Source: Clostridia bacterium
Lineage (GTDB): Bacteria > Bacillota > Clostridia > Oscillospirales > Butyricicoccaceae
DNA length: 10,988 nt
Direction: 5' to 3'
NCBI GenBank assembly: GCA_900763355.1
Contig: CAAFJY010000132.1
Coordinates: 1-10,988 of the forward strand
Position 1 is the stretch's first letter, and each line of letters starts with the position of its first letter. The translations under genes were made by a program, and so were the position numbers. Positions 6,211 to 10,988 of this stretch are shown here, piece after piece. The notes beneath the pieces were generated by a model. The model did not search any database and was not told the DNA's origin. It saw nothing but the letters and a program-made list of their open reading frames with translations.

Positions 6211-7113
6211 ATGCCTGAAAAGGTTTCCCCCGGCCCGCTCCGCGGCAATCCTCCGCCCCGCGAGGCCGTCTGCATCCACACCCGGAAGGTCTATGACTCC
6301 TGCCGGGACAAAGAATGCCTCCAGGATCTCCGGGTCTACCTTACCGGTACATCCCAGACGCTCCTGGACAGCGCCATCAACGTCAAGCCCCAGAGCGCCC
6401 AGCTCCTCTGGACCTATATCGACGTGGAGCCCATCTCCTACAACCGCGGCTTCTATACCGTGGACGTGAAGTATTTCTACCGGGTGACCTGCGACGTGTT
6501 CAGCGGCGTGGGCCGTCCCCGGCCCATCTGCGGCCTGGCCACCTATGACAAGCGCACTGTCCTCTTCGGCAGCGAGGGCAGCGCCCGCATCTTCAGCTCG
6601 GCCTATGCCCCCGCGTCCCAGGACATCCAGAACCTCGAGCGCACCAATCTCCCCGTGGCTGTGGTGGAGGTGGTGGACCCCGTGGCTCTGGGCTGCAAGA
6701 TGACCGACGCCTGTGCTTCCACCTCCCAGGAGATCCTGGCCGACATTCCCGCCGATATCTGCAGCTGCTTCGACGAGGATCTGGTCATCGGCGGCGAGGG
6801 GCGGCGGCTCTTCGTCACCCTGGGCCAGTTCAGCATCATCAAGCTGGAGCGGGACATCCAGCTGCTCATGCCCGCCTATGATTTCTGTATGCCCCAAAAG
6901 GAGTGCGCCGGCAATCCCGACGATCCCTGCGCCCTCTTCCAGAACTTCCGCTTCCCCGTGGATGAGTTCTTCCCGCCCAAGTCCTCGGATTTCGTCCAGA
7001 CCTCCACCGGGCAGACCGTCCAGAGCGGCGGCTGCGGCTGCTCCGGGAGCACCGCTTCCCAGTCGGGCAGCACCTCCGGCGGCTGCGGCTGCGGGAACCT
7101 CTCCCGCAGATAG
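6211..7113 (+). CDS. Conserved clostridial Cys-rich protein of unknown function
   Basis: I do not recognise a named function. The 300-aa product has 16 cysteines (about 5%). It starts with a segment VCIHTRKVYDSCRDKECLQD (20-39) that I recall from unnamed proteins of many Clostridia. The body (about 40-225) looks beta-rich and soluble, with segments such as TYIDVEPISYNRGFYTVDVK (68-87) and VLFGSEGSARIFSS (117-130). There is no signal peptide or membrane segment. The last 30 residues hold two Gly-Gly-Cys-Gly-Cys blocks (C275/C277 and C292/C294) joined by a Ser/Gly/Thr/Gln linker and encoded by an exact 16-nt DNA repeat. ATG 6211 has AGGAGG 9 nt upstream. The gene stands alone: divergent from lon, convergent with the AAA+ gene, with its own terminator. 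A spore-coat or metal-binding role is possible from the cysteines and the weak sporulation-type -10, but this is speculation. Confidence 0.85.
   Translation: MPEKVSPGPLRGNPPPREAVCIHTRKVYDSCRDKECLQDLRVYLTGTSQTLLDSAINVKPQSAQLLWTYIDVEPISYNRGFYTVDVKYFYRVTCDVFSGVGRPRPICGLATYDKRTVLFGSEGSARIFSSAYAPASQDIQNLERTNLPVAVVEVVDPVALGCKMTDACASTSQEILADIPADICSCFDEDLVIGGEGRRLFVTLGQFSIIKLERDIQLLMPAYDFCMPQKECAGNPDDPCALFQNFRFPVDEFFPPKSSDFVQTSTGQTVQSGGCGCSGSTASQSGSTSGGCGCGNLSRR
7026..7092 (+). repeat. Two exact 16-nt repeats encoding the Cys-Gly-Cys blocks
   Basis: CGGCGGCTGCGGCTGC occurs at 7026-7041 and again at 7077-7092, in the same frame, each encoding Gly-Gly-Cys-Gly-Cys. The 35-nt spacer encodes a Ser/Gly/Thr/Ala/Gln linker. 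It looks like a duplicated C-terminal module. Confidence 0.8.
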
Positions 7114-7122
7114 CGCGCGCTT

Positions 7123-7139
7123 CCGCCCGCTCCGGGCGG
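7123..7139 (+). other. Small GC-rich hairpin after the Cys-rich gene
   Basis: CCGCCCG (7123-7129) pairs with CGGGCGG (7133-7139) around a 3-nt loop, 9 nt after the stop codon. There is no T-tract, so it is not a terminator by itself; it may protect the mRNA 3' end or add to the terminator that follows. Its left flank shares CGCTTCCGCCCG with the lysA-scpA hairpin. Confidence 0.5.
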
Positions 7140-7145
7140 CATCCG

Positions 7146-7180
7146 GCCCCCGGGCATTCCAAAATGCCCGGGGGCTTTTT
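7146..7180 (+). terminator. Rho-independent terminator of the Cys-rich gene
   Basis: A perfect 13-bp GC-rich stem (7146-7158 with 7163-7175), a CCAA loop and an immediate TTTTT (7176-7180) form a textbook intrinsic terminator 32 nt after the stop codon at 7113. Confidence 0.95.
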
Positions 7181-7228
7181 GTATTCCGAAAATCGCTGGC
7201 CCAGCCAGTGGGTTTTGGAATACAAAAA
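7176..7228. repeat. 24-bp imperfect inverted repeat between two terminators
   Basis: The left arm 7176-7199 and right arm 7205-7228 are complementary around a 5-nt loop. The outer 12 nt (TTTTTGTATTCC and GGAATACAAAAA) match perfectly; the inner 12 contain one A-G mismatch and, in plus-strand RNA, three G-U wobbles. The left arm begins with the T-tract of the plus-strand terminator and the right arm ends in the T-tract of the minus-strand terminator. It may be an extragenic repeat element or simply a pair of similar terminator tails; I cannot tell from one copy. Confidence 0.75.
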
Positions 7229-7253
7229 ACAGCCGCCCGCGGGCGTCTGTTTT
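7224..7253 (-). terminator. Terminator of the double-AAA+ gene (probably bidirectional)
   Basis: The stem AAAACAG (7226-7232) pairs with CTGTTTT (7247-7253) around the self-complementary core CGCCCGCGGGCG (7234-7245), with one mismatch. On the minus strand the stem runs into TTTTTT (positions 7229-7224). It begins 13 nt after the AAA+ stop codon. On the plus strand the same stem is followed by T-rich sequence, so it can serve as a backup terminator for the Cys-rich gene. Confidence 0.85.
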
Positions 7254-7266
7254 GCTGTTTTTTCGC

Positions 7267-9363
7267 TTATACGTTGTCCTCCGGGGTCTCGAACAGGTCA
7301 AAATCCTCCCGTTTGAGGAGATCGAGCCGCGCCCCCTCTTCCCGCAGGACCCGCTTGGCCTGGGCCAGGATGGCGCTCTCGATGACGTTGCGGGCCAGGC
7401 GGCCGTTGCCGCTGTCCCGGCTCTCCATGGCCTGGATGACGCAGAAATAGTCCAGCAGGGCCGATTTGGCCTCCTCGTCCAGCACATAGCCCTTGCCCCC
7501 CGCCGTCAGCTCGGCGATGCGCAGCAGCTCGTCGCCGGTGTAATCGGGGAACTCGATGATGTTGGGGAACCGGCTCTTGAGCCCGGAGTTGGCCGTGAGG
7601 AAGACCTCCATCTCCCGGGTATACCCTGCCAGGATGACCACCAGATCCTCCCGGTTGTCCTCCATCCCCTTCACCAGGGTGTCGATGGCCTCCAGGCCAA
7701 AGCTGTCATCCGGCCCGCGGTAGAGGGAATAGGCCTCGTCGATGAACAACACGCCGCCGATGGCGCTTTTGATGACCTGCATGGTCAGGGGCGCGGTGTG
7801 GCCCACATATTTGCCCACCAGATCCCCCCGGGTGACCTCCACCAGCTGCCCGCCGGAGAGGACGCCGATGGCCTTGAGATATTTGGACACCAGCCGGGCG
7901 ATGGTGGTCTTGCCGGTACCCGGGTTGCCGGTGAAGATCATGTGCATGGAGACGCTGCCGGTCTTCATTCCCTGCTCCCGGCGCATGCGCTGGACCTTGA
8001 AGTTGTCCTCCAGGGAGAGGACGTAGTTTTTGATCTCCGTCAGGCCCACGATCTTGTCCATCTCGGCCCGGACGGCGGCCATTTCTCCCTGATAGCTCCC
8101 GGGGAGCAGGCTGTTCACGGCCCGGTCTTCCCCGTCCAGCCGGGCAAAGAGGGCACCATCCCGGACGGTCAGCTCCACCTCCTGGGCGGGCGCGTCCTGC
8201 TCCAGCTTATATTGGGCCAGAGCGCGGAAGCAGCTCTCCTCCTCCCGCAAAAGGGGGCCAAGGCCGGCCTTTTCACTGTATTTTTCGGCAAAAAAGTCGA
8301 TGACCTCTTGATTTTCCTTCAGTGTAAAGCCCAGCTGCTTTTCAGCCTTTTCCCGGAGCTTTTCCAGCCGGACCTGGGCGATTCGCACCCGGATCTCCCG
8401 GTCCAGGGCTCCCGTGCGGCAGACATCCCCCAGGGCGTCCACCACCTTGGCCCCAAAGGCCCCGGCCAGGGCCTCCTCCCCCTTTTCGGAGATCAGGACC
8501 AGGTAGCTCCCCCCGGCCTGGATGGTCCCCACGGCGTTGGCCGTGAGGGCCGTCCCCGCGTCCACCAGATGCCCCTTCTGCATCACATAGCGGGAGGCGA
8601 GATGGAGCTTCCCCGTGCGGAACAGTTCGGCAAGCTGCTGCAAAAACGCCGGGTGGCATTGTTCATAATGCTCAATGAGGACGATCCCCCCCGGCAGCAG
8701 CGCCTGGTACAGATCCTGCAAAAAGAGCTTTTCCTCCCCCTGCCCGGGATAGAGCGCCAGGTCCAGGGTCTGGATCTCCTCGCTTTTCAAAAGGCCGTTT
8801 TTGGCCATTTCCCGGGCCATGAGCCGCACGGCCGTGTGCCGCCCGGTGTTGGGCGCGCCGCACACCAGGATCCCGCCCCGGCTGCCCTGGGGCGCATCCC
8901 ACCCCACCACATAGGGGCGCTTGAAGGCGATGACCAGCCGCTTGAGGAAGGCCTCCTGGCCGATGAGCTCCCCTTCCAGCACCGGCAGGATAGAGGCAAA
9001 GCGCTGGGCCTCCGGCTCTTTGGGCGTTTCGTCGGCCACCGTGGCCTCGGCCTTTGGGGCGACGCCGAAGTCCTTTTGGACCTCCTTTTCGATGGCATCG
9101 AAATCCAGCTCGCCGCTGAGACGGCGCAGCTCCTCCATCTGTCCCTGAATCTGGCGGCTGAGGTCCGCCTGGTTCCGCTGGATGCTCCCCAGGGGGTCGC
9201 TGTCCGCCGCGGGCCGGGCCGGGGTCTGCCGGGGCGAGGGAGCCGTGTTTGCGGGCTTTTTCGGGGCCGTCTGGCGGAGATAGTCCTCCGCAGGCTTGGT
9301 GCTCATGGGCCGGCTGCCCGTCCCGAATACATCCCGGAGCAGCTCGTCGATATCCTTTGCCAT
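7267..9363 (-). CDS. Two-AAA+ protein: inactive ClpB-like domain plus active SpoVK/CbbX-type domain
   Basis: The 698-aa protein starts with a short helix (MAKDIDELLRDVF), a Pro/Ala-rich linker (about 17-60) and a predicted helix (60-100). The first AAA+ domain (about 125-390) looks like a Clp/ClpB D2 module with its small subdomain, but its nucleotide motifs are broken: Walker A reads GAPNTGRHT (169-177, Lys replaced), Walker B reads IVLIEH (227-232), and the sensor-2 GAR position reads GLG (367-369). The second domain (about 430-690) is an intact CbxX/CbbX-SpoVK AAA+: GNPGTGKT (479-486), pore loop around GKYVG (517-521), VLFIDEA (538-544), arginine finger near GLKSRFP (594-600), and GNGRLARN (653-660). 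Such proteins remodel other proteins or complexes; SpoVK acts in spore maturation and CbbX reactivates Rubisco. The target here is unknown. ATG 9363 has AAAGGA 9 nt upstream. It is transcribed alone from its own promoter. Confidence 0.88.
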   Translation of the reverse strand: MAKDIDELLRDVFGTGSRPMSTKPAEDYLRQTAPKKPANTAPSPRQTPARPAADSDPLGSIQRNQADLSRQIQGQMEELRRLSGELDFDAIEKEVQKDFGVAPKAEATVADETPKEPEAQRFASILPVLEGELIGQEAFLKRLVIAFKRPYVVGWDAPQGSRGGILVCGAPNTGRHTAVRLMAREMAKNGLLKSEEIQTLDLALYPGQGEEKLFLQDLYQALLPGGIVLIEHYEQCHPAFLQQLAELFRTGKLHLASRYVMQKGHLVDAGTALTANAVGTIQAGGSYLVLISEKGEEALAGAFGAKVVDALGDVCRTGALDREIRVRIAQVRLEKLREKAEKQLGFTLKENQEVIDFFAEKYSEKAGLGPLLREEESCFRALAQYKLEQDAPAQEVELTVRDGALFARLDGEDRAVNSLLPGSYQGEMAAVRAEMDKIVGLTEIKNYVLSLEDNFKVQRMRREQGMKTGSVSMHMIFTGNPGTGKTTIARLVSKYLKAIGVLSGGQLVEVTRGDLVGKYVGHTAPLTMQVIKSAIGGVLFIDEAYSLYRGPDDSFGLEAIDTLVKGMEDNREDLVVILAGYTREMEVFLTANSGLKSRFPNIIEFPDYTGDELLRIAELTAGGKGYVLDEEAKSALLDYFCVIQAMESRDSGNGRLARNVIESAILAQAKRVLREEGARLDLLKREDFDLFETPEDNV

Positions 9364-9398
9364 CTCTGGTCATCCTTTCCGCATGGTTCTCTGTCTGA

Positions 9399-9428
9399 AT
9401 TATAGCGCGGGGACCGCCCTCTTGTAAA
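9399..9428 (-). promoter_or_regulatory. Sigma-A promoter of the double-AAA+ gene
   Basis: Read on the minus strand, TTTACA (9428-9423) is followed 18 nt later by a perfect TATAAT (9404-9399); shifting the -35 by one base gives TTACAA with 17 nt. Transcription should start near 9392, about 29 nt before the ATG. The gene therefore has vegetative-type expression independent of the upstream hydrogenase. Confidence 0.85.
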
Positions 9429-9431
9429 CTC

Positions 9432-9446
9432 TTTTCCCCGGGAAAA
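9432..9446. promoter_or_regulatory. Perfect palindrome just upstream of the AAA+ promoter
   Basis: TTTTCCCCGGGAAAA has two perfect 7-nt arms around one central base and ends 3 nt from the -35. It may be a regulator site. Alternatively it is a by-product of the hydrogenase terminator region that it follows. Confidence 0.4.
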
Positions 9447-9449
9447 CGC

Positions 9450-9477
9450 AAAAACCGGGGCCCAAAGCGGGCCCCGG
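9450..9477 (-). terminator. Terminator of the hydrogenase gene
   Basis: CCGGGGCCC (9455-9463) pairs perfectly with GGGCCCCGG (9469-9477) around a 5-nt loop. On the minus strand the stem is followed at once by TTTTT (9454-9450). It lies 19 nt after the hydrogenase stop codon. Confidence 0.93.
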
Positions 9478-9496
9478 CGGGAAAAATGCGGGAAAA

Positions 9497-10988
9497 TCAG
9501 TCCTTGAGCAGGGGGAGATTGATGTCGTATTTGGTGTCCACGGCGTTTTCAAAGGGCGCGGTCTTGGTATAGATCTCCACGGCGGCGGCGCTCTTCTTGA
9601 TGGGCTGGATGGTGCCCGCGCCGGCCACACAGCCGCCGGGGCAGGCCATGCCCTCCAGCAGATAGCCGTTGTACTTCCCGGCCTTGGCCAGCATAAGCAT
9701 CTTTTTGCACTCCGCCAGGCCCTGGGCCGCCACCACCTTGACCTCCCGGTCGGGGGCGATGCGCTTGGCCGCTTCCACCACGGCCTTGGCCACACCGCCG
9801 CCCACGGCAAAGCCGCGGCCCGCAGCAGAGGCCTGATCCAGAGGAACCTCGTCTTCCTTGGGGATCTGGTCAAAGTGGACGTCCTTGGCCTCGAACATGC
9901 CCTGCAGCTCCTCGAAGGTGAGGACGAAATCCACATCGGACCGGACGCTGCGGCGGCTGGCCTCCAGCTTTTTCGCGGCGCAGGGACCGATAAAGGCAAT
10001 CTTGCTGTCGGGGTGCTGGGTCTTGAGCAGACGGGCGGTGAGCACCATGGGGGTCATGGCCATGGAGATGTTCATGGCCAGCTCGGGGAACTCCTTCTTG
10101 GCCATCACCGACCAGGCGGGGCAGCAGGAGGTGCCCATAAAGGGCTGGTACTCCGGCACCTCCCGGAGGAAGTCCTTGGCCTCCTCGATGGTGCATAGGT
10201 CGGCGCCGATGGCCACCTCCACCGTGTCGGAGAAGCCCAGCTGCTTCATGGCGGCGGTGAGACGCTCCGGCGTGGCGGCGGGGCCGAACTGACCGTAGAA
10301 AGCGGGGGCCACGATGGCGATGACATTGTCGCCCTTTTTAATGGAATGGATGAGCTGGAAGATCTGGCCCTTGTCGGCGATGGCGCCGAAGGGGCAGGAT
10401 ACCAGGCACATGCCGCAGGAAACGCACTTGTCATAGTTGATCTGGGCCCGGCCGTATTCGTCGGACTCGATGGCGTTCATGCCGCAGGCGGCGGCGCAGG
10501 GGCGCTCCTGCTTGATGATGGCATTGTAGGGACAGGCGTTGGCGCACCGGCCGCAGCGGATGCACTTGTCGGGGTCGATGACCGATTTGCCGTGGTCAAA
10601 GCGGACGGCATCCTTGGGACAGACCTCCTGGCAGAATCGGGAGAGACAGGCCTGGCAGCCCTCGGTCACCTTGTACTGGTTGGTGGGACAGGCGTTGCAG
10701 GCATAGGTGATGATGTTCACCAGCGGGGGATCGTAATATTTCTCCGCGATGGCGCTCTCCTCCACCCCCTGGGAAAGACGGGTGTGCTCGGTCACTGAGC
10801 GCAGGGGCAGGCCCATAGCCAGACGGATGCGCTCGCCCACGATGGCCCGCTCCAAAAAGATGGATTCCCGGTCGTTGGAGATCTCGCCGGGGGCGATCTT
10901 GTAGGGGAGATCCTCCATCCGGGTGTAATCCCCACCCTCATAGGCCAGGCGGGCCACCTCGGTGAAGATCTGCTTCCGGTTGGAAGTC
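9497..10988 (-). CDS. Ferredoxin-type [FeFe] hydrogenase, probable group B (5' end outside window)
   Basis: Cytoplasmic iron-only hydrogenase that interconverts protons plus electrons and H2, probably exchanging electrons with ferredoxin in fermentation. Numbering is from the internal GTG at 10957. A Cys-rich N-terminal region has C87, C90, C101, C104, C109 and C113; then ferredoxin motifs CIRCGRCANACP (132-143) and CVSCGMCLVSCP (178-189), with C154/C158 between. The H-cluster domain follows with TSCCPAW (276-282), IGPCAAKK (323-330) and EGMACPGGCVAGAG (435-448). The IGPCxAKK form of the second motif, instead of the usual MPCxxK, is what I associate with group B enzymes. The frame stays open upstream of the GTG to the window edge, reading RKQIFTE just before it. 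That looks like real N-terminal family sequence, so the GTG is probably not the start and the gene is cut. A 486-aa protein from the GTG is the alternative. Confidence 0.9.
   Translation of the reverse strand, partial: TSNRKQIFTEVARLAYEGGDYTRMEDLPYKIAPGEISNDRESIFLERAIVGERIRLAMGLPLRSVTEHTRLSQGVEESAIAEKYYDPPLVNIITYACNACPTNQYKVTEGCQACLSRFCQEVCPKDAVRFDHGKSVIDPDKCIRCGRCANACPYNAIIKQERPCAAACGMNAIESDEYGRAQINYDKCVSCGMCLVSCPFGAIADKGQIFQLIHSIKKGDNVIAIVAPAFYGQFGPAATPERLTAAMKQLGFSDTVEVAIGADLCTIEEAKDFLREVPEYQPFMGTSCCPAWSVMAKKEFPELAMNISMAMTPMVLTARLLKTQHPDSKIAFIGPCAAKKLEASRRSVRSDVDFVLTFEELQGMFEAKDVHFDQIPKEDEVPLDQASAAGRGFAVGGGVAKAVVEAAKRIAPDREVKVVAAQGLAECKKMLMLAKAGKYNGYLLEGMACPGGCVAGAGTIQPIKKSAAAVEIYTKTAPFENAVDTKYDINLPLLKD

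Noticed and set aside
6190..6897. 235-codon minus-strand open frame inside the Cys-rich gene
   Set aside because: Antisense shadow; the plus-strand frame has a strong ribosome site, a terminator and recognisable clostridial conservation.
7252..9405. 717-codon open frame on the plus strand, antisense to the whole AAA+ gene
   Set aside because: It mirrors the minus-strand gene, has a His/Gln/Gly/Leu-rich composition typical of antisense of GC-rich codons, no domain, and the minus-strand frame has clear AAA+ motifs, promoter and ribosome site.
10955..10957. GTG as the true start of the hydrogenase
   Set aside because: No ribosome site is seen at 10960-10972 (the minus strand reads CAGATCTTCACCGAG), and the open frame continues upstream with family-like residues to the edge.

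Overview
The window is high-GC, tightly packed bacterial DNA of a Firmicutes/Clostridia type. Evidence: strong AGGAGG ribosome sites, sigma-A promoters, GC-rich hairpin terminators with T-tracts, the lon-engB pair known from Bacillus and relatives, scpA-scpB next to a DUF2953 gene, a SpoVK/CbbX-type AAA+ protein and a monomeric ferredoxin-type [FeFe] hydrogenase. A high-GC Oscillospiraceae-like (Flavonifractor/Oscillibacter-like) anaerobe is my best guess; this is inference, not a database match.

Layout, left to right. (1) Positions 1-5955, all minus strand: a likely single transcription unit read right to left from a promoter near 6058-6086: lon, engB, lysA, then (after a hairpin at 1569-1598) scpA, scpB and the first 62 codons of a DUF2953-type membrane protein cut by the left edge. 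The genes overlap or lie 1-7 nt apart except at the 78-nt lysA-scpA gap. They cover protein quality control, ribosome assembly, lysine/diaminopimelate metabolism and chromosome condensation. (2) Positions 5956-6210: a 255-nt divergent regulatory region with the lon promoter, a near-palindrome over its -35, an inverted repeat in the lon leader, and a separate palindrome with a weak sporulation-sigma-like -10 in front of the rightward gene. (3) Positions 6211-7113, plus strand: a cysteine-rich conserved clostridial protein of unknown function ending in two Cys-Gly-Cys blocks. (4) Positions 7114-7266: a 153-nt convergent intergenic region packed with four hairpins, including terminators for both strands and an unexplained 24-bp inverted repeat between them. 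(5) Positions 7267-9363, minus strand: a 698-aa two-AAA-domain protein whose first ATPase domain has lost its catalytic residues while the second (SpoVK/CbbX type) is intact; it has its own sigma-A promoter. (6) Positions 9497-10988, minus strand: an [FeFe] hydrogenase whose true start lies outside the window.

The housekeeping block is ordinary in content. The parts worth a second look are the Cys-rich protein, the half-dead double AAA+ protein, the stack of hairpins between them, and the palindromes in the regulatory gaps. I see no tRNA, rRNA, CRISPR array, insertion sequence or phage gene.
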